A DNA stretch of 64,000 nucleotides from Streptomyces sp. CG4 (GTDB lineage: Bacteria > Actinomycetota > Actinomycetes > Streptomycetales > Streptomycetaceae). Location: assembly GCF_041080655.1 (NCBI RefSeq), contig NZ_CP163525.1, forward strand, positions 1,860,001 through 1,924,000. Direction: 5' to 3'. The first letter of the stretch is position 1; the number at the start of each line of letters is the position of its first letter. A model generated the notes under the pieces. It was not told where the DNA came from, ran no database searches, and saw nothing but the letters and a program-made list of their open reading frames with translations. A program made the position numbers and the translations under genes. Positions 8,385 to 18,395 of the stretch are shown here, one piece after another.

Positions 8385-8893
8385 TTCCCTCAGCGTTGCC
8401 AACGGCCGGATGCTCGATCAGGTAGCGCTTCACGCGAGACGAGACGACTGTGTAACGGCCTGCCGGGATGTCGCTGCCGTCCAGGGCCGGCATCACGTCC
8501 AGGATCGCAGAAAACCCCTGATGAACAGGGGTCTCAACTGGTGTCCGAGGGGCGAGTTGACGGCTGACGATACGGTCTTGGTGACGCAAGGGCGGTTCCA
8601 TGCACAGAGCGCGGCGTGAGCCATACGACTTCAGGCTTTATCCCCAATTTCTGACTCATTATACCCGCGATCCTTTTCCTCCCCCCGTCACTTGACGGCA
8701 CACAGAACGCGGCCGCAAAGGGGTGACGCGACCGGGGGTTGTACCGCTCGGGCAAAGGCGCTTCTTACCGAGCGGGGTCTGATGCGGGAGGCACGACTTG
8801 GGTATCGCCCCATCGATGCCTGGGCGTGTGCAGAGCAATCTGGTGGTGGAACTGGACAGTGGTTGCCGTGCATGGCCGCAATCGGCCCGTCGG
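8385..8893. other. degraded, relatively AT-rich stretch
   Basis: No intact gene was found. A minus-strand frame around 8400-8560 reads SAILDVMPALDGSDIPAGRY and VKRYLIEHPAVG, which looks protein-like but matches no family I can name. A small hairpin (ACCCCTG-N5-CAGGGGT) lies near 8515-8533. Bases 8635-8690 are unusually AT-rich for this genome. Confidence 0.35.
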
Positions 8894-9160
8894 TTACGAG
8901 GTCACCGGGAGATTCTGCTCGGGGCCCCGGGTTGCCGGCTGCGCGCTCCTGGCGCCGACGGCGGACAGGACAAGGAAGACGGCCATCACGGCGGTTCCGG
9001 CGGTGTAGCTGCCTGTGGTGGTGCGGAATGCGCCGGTGTTGGAGAGGGCGATGATGCTTGAGATGTTGCCCAGGGCGTTGGCCATGGCGATGCCTGTGGC
9101 GACGTCGTGCCCTTGAGGTAGGTGGCGGGCAGTTGCGTTCGCGAGCGCCTGCACTTTTGC
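8894..9160 (-). pseudogene. C-terminal remnant of an MFS transporter
   Basis: The minus-strand frame ends with IAMANALGNISSIIALSNTG, then TTGSYTAGTAVMAVFLVLSA and a normal stop. This is the last two membrane helices of a major facilitator transporter of the anion:cation symporter type. The rest of the protein is absent. Confidence 0.55.
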
Positions 9161-9427
9161 GCTCTGCATGGCTGGTCCCCCTGTCAAAGGGCAGGGGACC
9201 AGCGGCCATCGGCCGATCTCGCGAACGAGGAACCCGCACCTGACCTGCTCCGCACAGTCAGCGGCCCTCTCGGCGCCAACTCGCGGTGGGTGCTGCGGAG
9301 TCGGTACGCGCCACCAGGCAGCACGCCGACCCTCGCGGCGAGAGGAACGACCGCCGTGGCTCAGAGTGAGGTGGCTGGCGGTTGACCGAGGGGGACACCT
9401 GCGGGCACCGCCGGTACCTTGTTCCCT

Positions 9428-9742
9428 GTGGACGGACAGCTGAGCGATGCGGAACTCGATGAGCTGGTCGAGCAGGCCACCGTTGACGCCTACGACGGCG
9501 AGGAGCAGCTCACAGGCCTTTTCACGATGCTCGCAGAGCAGCTGGCTGTTCCGTTCAAGTCGGTCGTTCTCGGGGTCGAGGTCACCGTGAAGAAGGTGGA
9601 CCTGCTGCCCGGCAGCCAGATCGTGGCGGTCTGCACGCGCGGCAGGCACCGGCAGGCGATCGGCATTCTCGACCTTCCGTTGCCGGATCCGGCGCCCGAG
9701 GGGGCCGAGTGGATCGAAGCCTACCGGCACTGGAGCCCCTGA
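9428..9742 (+). CDS. small conserved protein of unknown function
   Basis: The protein has about 104 residues, with an acidic N-terminal helix (DAELDELVEQATVDAYDGEE), a beta-rich middle (VVLGVEVTVKKVDLLPGSQI) and a terminal WIEAYRHW motif. Related actinobacterial proteins are sometimes labelled calcium-binding on weak grounds; I see no EF-hand. GTG at 9428 is used; a TTG three codons earlier is also possible. It is convergent with the UPF0158 gene, with only 11 bases between stops. Confidence 0.6.
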   Translation: MDGQLSDAELDELVEQATVDAYDGEEQLTGLFTMLAEQLAVPFKSVVLGVEVTVKKVDLLPGSQIVAVCTRGRHRQAIGILDLPLPDPAPEGAEWIEAYRHWSP

Positions 9743-9753
9743 AGGCACCCAGG

Positions 9754-10458
9754 TCAGTGGCCGCCCGACAGCGTCGGCCGGTAGCCCTGATCGGCGAGCC
9801 AGGCCCGGGCCCGGCCCTGCTGCCGCTCCGCGGAGAGCAACCAGTACCGCTGCAGCTGCGCCGGCGAGGTCGCCAGCATGTCCTTGAAGCGGCGGAACGC
9901 TCCTGGACCCTGGATCGCGATGCCGAGGAACCGGGCGAGGTCCGGGTCGTCGAGGGTGGTGATGAAGTCCTCCATGTCGCGGTAGGCGTCCCGCGATCCC
10001 TCGCACGGGACGCCGAGCCACCGCTCAGTGCCTTCCGGTTCCTCCTCGTCCCATGACTCCTCGGTGTCCGCGAGGGCAGGCCGGCACTCACCGGTGTCCA
10101 GGTCGATACGGCCACCACCCCAGGCCGGGTCCCCTTCGAGCAGACTGGAGAGTTCCTCCAGGTCGACCGGCAGCGGCCGCAGCAGGCAGAGGGCACGGCC
10201 GGCCGCCGTGTCGAGCTGTTCGGCGAGGACCTCGTCTCCGGGCCAGCCCCGTTCGCGCAGTGCGGACGAGCACGCGGTCCCTGCCTCCCGGGCGCCGGGC
10301 AGGCCCCGGGAAACTGCTGCGGTGAGTGCCTCTCCACACTGCTGCAGCACTCCGACGGGGTCATGCGCACGCAGCAGGGCGAGCAGGGACGGGCAGTCCG
10401 CGTTGTGGCGGGCGGCGCGGAGCGCCTTCAGCGCGTGGTCGGTCCATGCCTCGGTCAC
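9754..10458 (-). CDS. UPF0158 family protein
   Basis: The 234-residue protein carries the UPF0158 core in its second half: DMEDFITTLDDPDLARFLGI, GPGAFRRFKDML and ERQQGRARAWLADQGYRP. The N-terminal half is a helical extension. The family occurs widely in bacteria without a known function. The GTG at 10458 is selected because the frame upstream becomes proline/arginine-rich shadow sequence. Confidence 0.75.
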   Translation of the reverse strand: MTEAWTDHALKALRAARHNADCPSLLALLRAHDPVGVLQQCGEALTAAVSRGLPGAREAGTACSSALRERGWPGDEVLAEQLDTAAGRALCLLRPLPVDLEELSSLLEGDPAWGGGRIDLDTGECRPALADTEESWDEEEPEGTERWLGVPCEGSRDAYRDMEDFITTLDDPDLARFLGIAIQGPGAFRRFKDMLATSPAQLQRYWLLSAERQQGRARAWLADQGYRPTLSGGH

Positions 10459-10557
10459 GCCCGCGAGGCTACTCCCCCGAGTTCTCGGATGCGCTCGAAC
10501 AGGGGGACCTCCGCCGTGCGCTGCGAGCGCCGCCGTCTCCGGTGCGACAATGCGCTG

Positions 10558-10776
10558 GTGAGCACAGCGGACGGGGCCGCAAGCAGGCGCAGGTGGCCGA
10601 CGTTCGGCCCGGAACAGTGGCCTCATCCAGCACCGTCTGGCGAGTGGTCGTACTGGGACGTGTGGTTCGCCGTGGCGTACGTGGTGGACTGCGGCGGCGA
10701 CTGGGAGGCCTTCGATGTTCGCCTGACGCGGGAGCGGTCGGGTGGGGTGATGCGCGGGGCGTATCTGGAACCGTAG
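10558..10776 (+). CDS. short hypothetical protein
   Basis: The 72-residue protein contains WSYWDVWFAVAYVVDCGGDW near its middle. GTG at 10558 follows a possible -10 element closely enough for leaderless expression. No family is recognised, and it could also be a fragment of a larger lost gene. It is divergent from the UPF0158 gene. Confidence 0.4.
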   Translation: MSTADGAASRRRWPTFGPEQWPHPAPSGEWSYWDVWFAVAYVVDCGGDWEAFDVRLTRERSGGVMRGAYLEP

Positions 10777-11141
10777 TGAAGTCATCTGGTGGATCTACGG
10801 GAGCGCCTTGCGGCGGACGGGCTCGGCGCGGGCGAGCTGGCCGGAGGCGCGGTACGTGATCCGAAGGTCGTCGCCCGGGCTTGTTCCAAGGTGTGAAGCA
10901 GGCGCTGGAGGGGCGGGCGAAGACGGCGCCCATGCGCTGGACTCCGAGTCGGCGGCTGTCCGAGCGGGCTGTGACAGGGGCGTGGCCGCGCTTTCCCGTT
11001 GTCGCCGCAGGGGCCTTACGAAGCATTCGCCGGGGTTGTGGATCTGGATCGGCATCATGGCCAGTGGGCGACGATGGCGGTGGCAGAGGTTCTGGCCGAA
11101 GCCACCGTCGCCCAGGTGGGGAAGCAGTCGGGGCGGCAAGG

Positions 11142-11726
11142 TTGCTGGCTGTCCGCCGGGTCGCGTTGGCGTGCGGGCTGCGGGCGCTGCGGGTGTGCGA
11201 CGCCTCGTGCGGCAGACTGGGCGAGTGGCTGCGCCGGGCGGTGGCCGAGTACGCCGCCGTCCTCTGGCGGCGGACGGCGATGCCCGCCGACGTGTTCTGG
11301 CAGGACTTCCTTGAGCTCCTCGTTGAGGTCGGTGATTTCGGCGGGACGTACCGGCAGGAGGCCGAGCTGTTCCTGCACGCCGGGGTCGGCAGCGATGTGG
11401 ACCTGGTGGAGACTCTGGCCCGTGCGCTTCACAGCGAGTACGTCTCGGCCCGCCTCGACTTCCGCGCTCGCGAGATCCTGGGCCTTCGCGCCTACGCCCA
11501 GGTCGCGGCCGGGGCGGTGGACGGATTCGCCGCCACCGCGACCGTGCTGGGCTCCGCGGACTGGCAACCGCTGGAGGCCATGGTCTCCTACGCCCTGCAA
11601 CGTGGTGACGCCGCGAGCGCCCGTGCCGTGCTCCGGGCTGCGGACCGGCCGGGGTTCCATCGGGACTGGGCACGGCGCCGGTCCATCGAACTGGCCCAGG
11701 AACTCGACGGGGAAGGGCTCACATGA
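11142..11726 (+). pseudogene. 5'-truncated gene of an uncharacterised cassette
   Basis: The last ~190 codons of this frame are protein-like: EWLRRAVAEYAAVLWRRTAM, FWQDFLELLVEVGDFG, LDFRAREILGLRAYAQVAAG and DRPGFHRDWARRR. Upstream (10.78-11.1 kb) the frame dissolves into low-quality sequence and no good start is seen, so the 5' end is probably lost. The end resembles the helical tail of proteins found near SWIM zinc-finger genes, but the zinc-binding part is not present. Its stop overlaps the next gene's ATG by four bases. Confidence 0.45.
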
Positions 11727-12985
11727 CGCGGGCAGACGGCACAAGGAAAGTGTGGGACCGGCTGCTCGGCTGGCTCCTGCCGGACGGCGGCCCAGCCGAC
11801 TCGCTCGCCCAGGAGGACGTGGAGCGGTTCTGCTGGTACGGGCTGCCGGCCAAGTGGGTGGCAGAGCCCGCCGAGTACCCGCACATCTTCACCGCCCTCG
11901 CCGAACTTCTCCAGGACGCCGGCCGGCCCCGGTCCGCGGCCGTCTGCACCTCGGAAACCACCCGCGAGATCCTCGCCGCATGGCAACACTCGCCTGATCA
12001 GGGGCGGGCCGCCTACCGGCGGGCGGTGGACGCCTCCCCTGTGACCCCGCCGGACACCGACCTGCTCACCTGGGGGCCGGTGATGGGCATCGACGAGGCC
12101 GTCGCCCGCAGCAACGCCTCCCGGCTGCTGGAGCAGGCGCTGGACGACGGCGCACTGGTGCCCGGCACCCGCGGCTACGCCGCCGCACGCATCGAGCACG
12201 TGGAGCGCTGGCTCACCACCCCGCATCCCCGCGCACGATGGACGCACCGCGCTCGATGCCGTCCACAGCGAGCGCCGCCGCACCTGGGCCGAGGCCCCAC
12301 CCGACGCCCGGCGTCGTCTGCGCGGCACCGTGATGGACCTGCTGAGCGTGGCGCCCGAGACGGCCGCCGACACGCCGAACCCCCTGCGCTGGCTACTGGA
12401 GGCGGTAGGCGACGGGGTGACCCTGACCCAAGCCGGCTACCTGCCGCGGACTCTGGTCATCGAGGCCGCCGAGCGCTACGACTGGTATCTGCCGGGCATG
12501 GTGCCGCGCACCGAGTACGACGTCGTTCGCCTCGCCGAACTGCATGAACTGGCCCGCGCGGCTCAGCTGCTCGCCAAGCGGCACCGAAAGCTCGCCCTGA
12601 CCACCCGCGGCCGACAACACCTCGCCGACCCGGCCCTGCTGCAGGCCACGGCCGCCCGCGCGTGGTTCGGCGACGGTGTCCGAGCCGAACTCGCCGAAGC
12701 CGCCGCAGCGGCCCTGCTCGCGGGAAACTCACGCTCGACGACCTCACCGCCGCCGTTGACACCCTGGCCGCCGAGGTGTTCACCCTCCCCGACGGCTCCG
12801 CGCCACGACGCGACGACACCCGCCACTTCCTGTGGCAGTGGCTGCGTCCCGGCGAGGCCCTCGGCTTCCTGGCGTACCGTGACCGCCGCCGCGCCACGAT
12901 CTCCCTCACCCCCACCGGCCGAGTCGCCGCCCGCACCGCGCTCCGAGAACGTGCCCAAGCCCCGCGGACCGCACCCTGGACGTGA
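11723..12985 (+). pseudogene. uncharacterised helical protein gene broken by two frameshifts
   Basis: The ATG at 11723 overlaps the preceding stop (ATGA). The first ~170 codons are coherent (VWDRLLGWLLPDGG, RFCWYGLPAKWVAEPAEYPH). Near 12235 the coherent protein jumps frame and continues as RRRLRGTVMDLLSVAPETAA and LTQAGYLPRTLVIEAAERYD. Near 12720 it jumps again to LTLDDLTAAVDTLAAEVF and ends at 12985. Joined, this would be one ~415-residue protein with winged-helix-like segments similar in style to its convergent neighbour. Function unknown. The frameshifts could be real decay or sequencing error. Confidence 0.6.
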
Positions 12986-12994
12986 ACCTCCCGT

Positions 12995-14308
12995 TCAGGT
13001 TCGGGCGGGCAGTACGCAACCGAGTTTCAGCAGCGCGGCGCGGACGGCCGGCAGGTCGCCGGGGGCCACCATGAGATGCCTTGGGCCGATCCGGGAGCAC
13101 AGCGCGCCCGCCCTGCGGTCCTTCGCGATCATCACGGCCTGCGCCTCGTCCACGCACTCCAGCAGGTGGCACGTACCCAGATCCCGTACCTTCTCGGCGC
13201 GGGAGGAGGCGTCGGCCAGCAAAGCCGTGACGGTCTGCGGCAGTTCCTCTCCTGTGCTGGTCTCGGCGAGGAAGCGGCGCAGCTCCTCCAGACCTCGGCC
13301 CGCGTGGAGGGCCTTCAGCAGGGAGGCGGTGGACAGCGTCCAGACACGGTCGGTGGACCGGGTTGCGAACGCGTCGAGCAGCAGCGCCTCGGCGGGGGCC
13401 AGGCCGTCGAGTGCCACGATGTCAAAGTTCGGCAGAACCCTGACCGGGCTCCGCGCCCCGGCGGCGGGCTCCGGGCCCGGTCGGTAGGCGTCGGTGCGCC
13501 CCGTCGCGTACGCCCCGAGCGGGTTCAACCGGATGGCGAGCAGCCCGTCGTAGCGGCTGAGCCGCTGAAGCCAGTCAGCACCCCACATGTGGCGGAAGTC
13601 GTCCCGGGCGCCGTCCGGGTCGATGTACTGGACGTCAACGAGGCCGAGGGTGGCCGCGTACTCGAACAGCACACACAGGGTGTAGCGACCCTGCAGCACC
13701 GGCCAGTCGTGGTGTCCGTCGTAGCCGAGGCTGCCGTACTGCGCGTCCTCCAGGTACAGCGTCCACAGCGCCCGCTCGGAACGGACCAGGTACGGGTCAT
13801 GCCCTGCGGTACGCATCGCCTTGAACAGTTCGTCCACCGCCATCCATTCCCCTTGCGGGCAGCACTCGGCGAGCGCCGCGCCCACCGCCTTGCGGCGCGG
13901 GCCGGCCGCGCTGAGGACGTTCGCCGCGCGCTGCCCCTTGACTGCCTCGATGCGGCTGAACTCGTCCAGTACCCCGTGGCTCAGCCAGCGCCGCCACAGG
14001 TGCCGGATCGTCTCGTGGGCGGGCGCGGCCAGCGCCTTGCTGCCCCGCGCGGTCAACTCCAGTCGGCCGCCCGATAGTTCGGCAAGGCCACCAGCCTGGA
14101 GCAGCAGCGGCCAGGCGAATGCCCTGACCGCCTCGCCCTCGTAGAAGTCATTGCCGGTGAGGACCTCGCCCAGTGCGCGGAGGGTGGCCGCGGAGGGGCG
14201 CTTCGTCTTGTCGCCGCACCGCAGCCTGCCCGCGGCAACCAGCTGCAGCACGGCCGCGAGCTCCGTTCTTGCATCATGCTCCATCGCCCGCTCGGTCCAC
14301 ACCGCCAC
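12995..14308 (-). CDS. Helicase_C_3-like (XPB-associated) domain protein
   Basis: The 437-residue protein has winged-helix-like segments in its first 330 residues (LWTLYLEDAQYGSLGYDGHH, LGLVDVQYIDPDGARDDFRH). The C-terminal part has VLPNFDIVALDGLAPAEALL, then SLLKALHAGRGLEELRRFLA and GALCSRIGPRHLMVAPGD. This C-terminal arrangement resembles the helicase-associated domain called Helicase_C_3, which in actinobacteria is found apart from any ATPase. No Walker motifs are visible, so it is not itself a helicase. The GTG start is supported by AAGGAG seven bases upstream. It is convergent with the frameshifted gene. Confidence 0.6.
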   Translation of the reverse strand: MAVWTERAMEHDARTELAAVLQLVAAGRLRCGDKTKRPSAATLRALGEVLTGNDFYEGEAVRAFAWPLLLQAGGLAELSGGRLELTARGSKALAAPAHETIRHLWRRWLSHGVLDEFSRIEAVKGQRAANVLSAAGPRRKAVGAALAECCPQGEWMAVDELFKAMRTAGHDPYLVRSERALWTLYLEDAQYGSLGYDGHHDWPVLQGRYTLCVLFEYAATLGLVDVQYIDPDGARDDFRHMWGADWLQRLSRYDGLLAIRLNPLGAYATGRTDAYRPGPEPAAGARSPVRVLPNFDIVALDGLAPAEALLLDAFATRSTDRVWTLSTASLLKALHAGRGLEELRRFLAETSTGEELPQTVTALLADASSRAEKVRDLGTCHLLECVDEAQAVMIAKDRRAGALCSRIGPRHLMVAPGDLPAVRAALLKLGCVLPART

Positions 14309-14436
14309 AGCCCGCTCCTTCCCGCCACGGCTCGCCTCGGCTCACCCTATGACGTTTGATTGCTGCCTCCGGTCGGCTCCGCTGCCGTGGCCCATCCGCG
14401 TCCGAGCCCACCCTCGGCGGCGATAGGGTCCGCCGT

Positions 14437-15567
14437 GTGAGCGAGTACCAGTACTACGAGTTCCAGGCCCTCGACCGGCCGCTCAGCCGCGAGGAACAGG
14501 AGCAGCTGAGGGCCATCTCCACCCGGGCCCGGATCACCGCCACCAGCTTCACCAACACCTACAACTGGGGCGACCTGAGCGCCAATCCGCGCAAAATGGT
14601 CGAGCGCTATTTCGACGCCCACCTGTACGTGACCAATTGGGGCACCCACCGGCTGATGCTCCGCCTGCCCAAGCAGACCTTGGCCCTGCCGGCGGTGCGG
14701 CCGTACTGTCTCGACCACCACATCGAGGCCTGGACCACCCGCACCCACCTCCTGCTCGACCTGACCAGCGAGGACGAGGGCGGCGACTGGATCGAGGGCG
14801 CCGACGACTCGCTGTCCGCCCTCATCGGCGTACGCGACGAACTCACCACCGGCGACCTGCGCCCCCTCTATCTGGCCTGGCTCTCAGCGCTCGCCTCCTG
14901 GGAACTCGAAGACGACGACGAAGAGGAGTACCGGACCTGCCCCGAACCGCCCGTCCCGGCCGGGCTCGGCGAACTGACCGCCCCGCAGCGGGCGCTCGCG
15001 GATTTCCTGCGCGTGGACGACGACCTGCTGGCAGTCGCGGCCCAGGCCAGTCCCGCCGCATCCAAGAAGCTGACCAGGCCTGCGAAGAAGGAACTCGCCC
15101 CGCTGATCGCCACAATGCCCCAGAAGGAGAAGGACGCTCTGCTGCTGCGGCTCGCCCTCGGCCCGGAACCTGGGCTGCACACCGAACTCCTGCACCGCCT
15201 GCGCGGCGCCGACGCCCCCACGACGGTCCCCGGGCGCCGGTCCGCCGCCCACCTCCTGGACGCCGCCCACACCCTGCGCAGCGAACGCCGACAGCGCGCC
15301 GAACACGAACGGGCCACCGCCCGCGCCCGGCATCTGACCGCTCTCGCAGGCGAGGCCGAATCCGTCTGGCAGCAGATCGAGGCGCACATCGCCACCAAGA
15401 AGACCAGCTGCTACGACCAGGCCGTCAGCCTCCTCGCGGAACTGCGCGACGCCTACGCCCACGCCCGACAGCACACCGACTTCCACCAGCGCCTGGCCCG
15501 CCTGCGCGAGGACTACCAGCGCCGCCCCGGCCTCATCCACCGCCTCGACCACCACGGCCTCCGATAG
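14437..15567 (+). CDS. conserved hypothetical protein starting SEYQYYEFQALDRPL
   Basis: The 376-residue cytoplasmic protein has the recognisable N-terminal block YYEFQALDRPLSREEQEQL, then NPRKMVERYFDAHLYVTNWG and HRLMLRLPKQ. A helical, basic C-terminal region (RSERRQRAEHERATARARH) looks coiled coil. From memory, such proteins sit beside SWIM zinc-finger or helicase-associated genes in Streptomyces, but their role is unknown. GTG at 14437 lies seven bases after a TAGGGT -10-like box, so leaderless translation is likely. The gene appears intact, unlike its leftward neighbours. Confidence 0.6.
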   Translation: MSEYQYYEFQALDRPLSREEQEQLRAISTRARITATSFTNTYNWGDLSANPRKMVERYFDAHLYVTNWGTHRLMLRLPKQTLALPAVRPYCLDHHIEAWTTRTHLLLDLTSEDEGGDWIEGADDSLSALIGVRDELTTGDLRPLYLAWLSALASWELEDDDEEEYRTCPEPPVPAGLGELTAPQRALADFLRVDDDLLAVAAQASPAASKKLTRPAKKELAPLIATMPQKEKDALLLRLALGPEPGLHTELLHRLRGADAPTTVPGRRSAAHLLDAAHTLRSERRQRAEHERATARARHLTALAGEAESVWQQIEAHIATKKTSCYDQAVSLLAELRDAYAHARQHTDFHQRLARLREDYQRRPGLIHRLDHHGLR

Positions 15568-15909
15568 GCCGCCTCGTCCCCGGCACCGATCGAGCCGCGT
15601 TGCGCTCTCCCCACCTCAGTGAGGCAACATGAGCGCCTGAACGTGCACGGCCCCATGGAGCGCTGAGACTCCACGATGATCTCCTTCCTCCGGTTCGCAG
15701 AGCCCCGGCCGCGAAGGAGTGAGGGTGCTGTGGAAGTCGCGGCTGCCGTACCAGCTGGGCACTGCCCGGTACTGCTTCCATTTGCTGACGCACCGTTCTG
15801 CGGTACTGCCCCGGTGGTAAGGGCTCGCAGAGAATCAACATTGCGCCTGCCGAGAATGTCATCCATGCAGGTCAGGGTCTTGTTCGGTGCTGCGGCAGGA
15901 TGAGCACTC
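15568..15909. other. intergenic stretch without recognisable gene
   Basis: About 340 bases between the preceding gene and a dead transposase. I see no clear promoter, RNA or repeat here; short open frames lack any family resemblance. Confidence 0.4.
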
Positions 15910-16850
15910 GTGTTGCTTCGTCTCGCCTACCTGACCATCACCAACGCGTTCGCCGCGCTGCGGCTGCTACCGATGAGCGACCGCGACAAGGACGCGGAGA
16001 TTCTCGCCCTGCGCCACCAGATCATGGTCCTCGAACGACAGATCGGGGCGGACCGGGTGAAGTTCGCCTCGGAAGACCGAGCCCTCCTCGCCGCTCTGCC
16101 GGTGCCGCTGCCGCGCCAGGTTCTGCGTCGGCTCCGGTTGCTGGTCCAACCCGACACCGTGCTGCGATGGCACCGCGACCCGATCAAGCAGCGCCACGTC
16201 CGCACCTGCCGACCGAAGAGGCCGGGCCGCCCGCCCACCGTTCGCTCGATCCGCATCCTGATCCTGCGCCTGGTCCGGGAGAACCCGTCGTGGGGCTACC
16301 GCCGAGTGCACGGCTAACTCGCCACCCTCGGCATCAAGGTCGCCGCCGATACCGTCTGGGAGATCCTCAAGAACGAGGGCATCGACCCCGCGCCCGTCCG
16401 AGCCACCACCCCCTGGGCCGACTTCCTGCGCTCCCAGGCCGACGCCCCCCTGGCATGCGACTTCATCGAGACCGTCACCCTGACCGGCCGGCGCCAGTAC
16501 ATCCTCGCGGTCATCGAGCACACCACCCGGCGCGTCCGGATCCTCGGCACCACGGCGCACCCCACCACGCAATGAGTGAGCCAGGCGGCACGAAACCTGG
16601 TGATGGACCTGGAGGACGCCGGGACCACCGTCAAATATGTGATCCGGGACCGGGACTCGAAGTTCCCTGCGCTCTTCGACCAGATCCTGGCAGCCGCCGG
16701 CGTCCAGGACCGTGTTCACCGGCGTCCGGATGCCGCGCATGAACTCAATCATGGAGCGCTGGGTCCAGACCTGCTGCCACGAACTCCTGGACCGCACCGT
16801 CGACCCGGACCGCTCAGCGGTACGGGCCTTCGTCGTTTCGTGGTCTCAGT
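15910..16850 (+). pseudogene. IS3-type transposase/integrase pseudogene with three lesions
   Basis: The gene starts MLLRLAYLTITNAFAALRLL and has the basic KDAEILALRHQIMVLERQ region of IS3-type transposases, then a retroviral-integrase core (ACDFIETVTLTGRRQYILAV, KYVIRDRDSKFPALFDQ, RMPRMNSIMERWVQT). It is dead: TAA at 16315 after GYRRVHG, TGA at about 16573, and a frameshift near 16709. The last ~60 codons (YNAHRPHQ-type end) are missing after about 16850. No terminal repeats were identified. Confidence 0.8.
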
Positions 16851-16961
16851 TTTGATCTCAGTCGAAACTCTGCTGCGCATTTCGCTGGGCCTGCGGGGTG
16901 ACCGTGTCGGGGGTCGGCAGCTGCGAGGTGTCGTTGGGGTGTCAGGTCTCCCGGTGCCCGC

Positions 16962-18305
16962 TCAGAACAGTGCTGGGCCCTCGCCGCTGGTGTCCGCGAT
17001 GACTGGCCGGATCTGGGCGGGGAGTCCGTCCAAGCGGTCAGGACCGGCCGCGGCGGCCACGGCAGGGGCTGTCTCGGACAACCAGATGCGAAACCGCTCG
17101 GCGGCTTCGCGGTAGGGGACTTGCGCCAGGACACGGTGCTCGCCGGAGGGGCAGAAGTCGACGGCGACCGTGAGCAGGCAGGAGCGGGGCGCGTTCTGAC
17201 TGCCCGTCCAGGACACGCGCAGCACACCGCAGGGCTTGCGCCCGCGGGGGGCGCGGTGGGTCGGACGCAGCGACCGGCAGGCTATGTGGGCGGTCCATGC
17301 GGCGAGGTGCGGCAGGGGCAGGGTGGTGCGTGCACGGCAGCCGGGGCAACGGTGCCAGTGGCGAAGCCAGTCGTCGGCGTCGGTGTCGAAGAGGCGTGTG
17401 TAGCGGTTCGCCACGCGGATGTCGTTGCTGTACAGGTGGTCGGGGCGTTCCAGTGTGTTGCAGGACTGGCAGACGGGGGCGCGGACGTAGCCGTGTTCAT
17501 GGCAGTGGTCGAGCACGGTAGCGGGCGCAGTGCGGCAGACGGCGCACGCCCACCCGGCCACCTTGCGGGAGGTACCGGGCTTCCTGCTGAGCGCCGAGTA
17601 CAGCTGGCCTTCCAGCTCTTTGTTGTACGGGCGCAGTGAGACGGTGCGGCCCTCGGGGCTCATCGTCTGCCGACCGTCGGTGTCTCGGGCCTTCCGGAGG
17701 TGGGAGGGCGGCTCGGTGACGGCTGCGCTCGCCTGGCGGGTCCGCGCGGCTTGCACCCACTGCGTTTCGGCGTGCTCGGCCCCATCCAGGAGCCTGACCA
17801 CAGCGCGCGGCAGCCACCACGTCCGCTGCGTCCCGTCGCGGGTCTGCTCCACGAGCATCTGTCGCCAGTCGATCCCCGCCAGGAGGTACGGCCGGTCGTC
17901 TTCACGTCGTGCTGCCCGCTCGGGGCCGCCCAGCTCCTGTAGTTCAGCCGTGATGCGCCGACGCCAACGCAGCGGCGTTTCCTCGTTGCATTCTTGCCTC
18001 GGCGTCCCACGGAACGGACCGATGCGGACCAGGTCCCGCCGGTCCATCCCCACCGCGTTCAGTTCCGCGGCCGCCCGGCGCACCTCGACCTCCGGAACAC
18101 TCCACTGACCGCCGCTCGCTCTGACCGTCGCCACCACATGGCTGCCAAGCAGGACGTACCCCGCCCGGGCACGGGCAGGAGAGCAGGTGAATGCCCCAGA
18201 AGCCGTCGACACAGCACTGTCGGCCGTCAAATCGACCCACAGAGCGTCCGCGGCACCCAGGGTGATCAGGCCGTCCGTGCGACCGGGCATGACACGCTCC
18301 GACAT
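16962..18305 (-). CDS. large protein with recombination endonuclease VII-type zinc/HNH motif
   Basis: The protein has 447 residues. Residues 254-282 carry C-x2-C, then DHCH at 266-269 and a second C-x2-C at 279/282, followed by N. This is the zinc-binding beta-beta-alpha nuclease signature of T4 endonuclease VII-like proteins (C..C, DHDH, C..CN). The flanking ~230 N-terminal and ~150 C-terminal residues match nothing I recognise; a further C-P-G-C pair lies near residue 320. The family is phage-derived and cuts branched DNA, but this long form is unusual. It is divergent from an SNase-like gene across 90 bases. Confidence 0.7.
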   Translation of the reverse strand: MSERVMPGRTDGLITLGAADALWVDLTADSAVSTASGAFTCSPARARAGYVLLGSHVVATVRASGGQWSVPEVEVRRAAAELNAVGMDRRDLVRIGPFRGTPRQECNEETPLRWRRRITAELQELGGPERAARREDDRPYLLAGIDWRQMLVEQTRDGTQRTWWLPRAVVRLLDGAEHAETQWVQAARTRQASAAVTEPPSHLRKARDTDGRQTMSPEGRTVSLRPYNKELEGQLYSALSRKPGTSRKVAGWACAVCRTAPATVLDHCHEHGYVRAPVCQSCNTLERPDHLYSNDIRVANRYTRLFDTDADDWLRHWHRCPGCRARTTLPLPHLAAWTAHIACRSLRPTHRAPRGRKPCGVLRVSWTGSQNAPRSCLLTVAVDFCPSGEHRVLAQVPYREAAERFRIWLSETAPAVAAAAGPDRLDGLPAQIRPVIADTSGEGPALF

Positions 18306-18395
18306 ACCGACAGGCTAACGGCCTGCAACTCGGCAACGGGTCTCCAAGCGCCTCGGTCAGCCGGGCCGCCGCCGCCCGCAACTCCTTGTTCCTGA

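Noticed and set aside
8395..8600. Protein-like minus-strand fragment (SAILDVMPALDGSDIPAGRY)
   Set aside because: It may be a gene relic, but I cannot assign a family, start or stop, so it is not listed as a gene.
12995..14308. Calling the Helicase_C_3-like protein a helicase
   Set aside because: No Walker A or B or other ATPase motifs are present; only the associated C-terminal domain style is seen.
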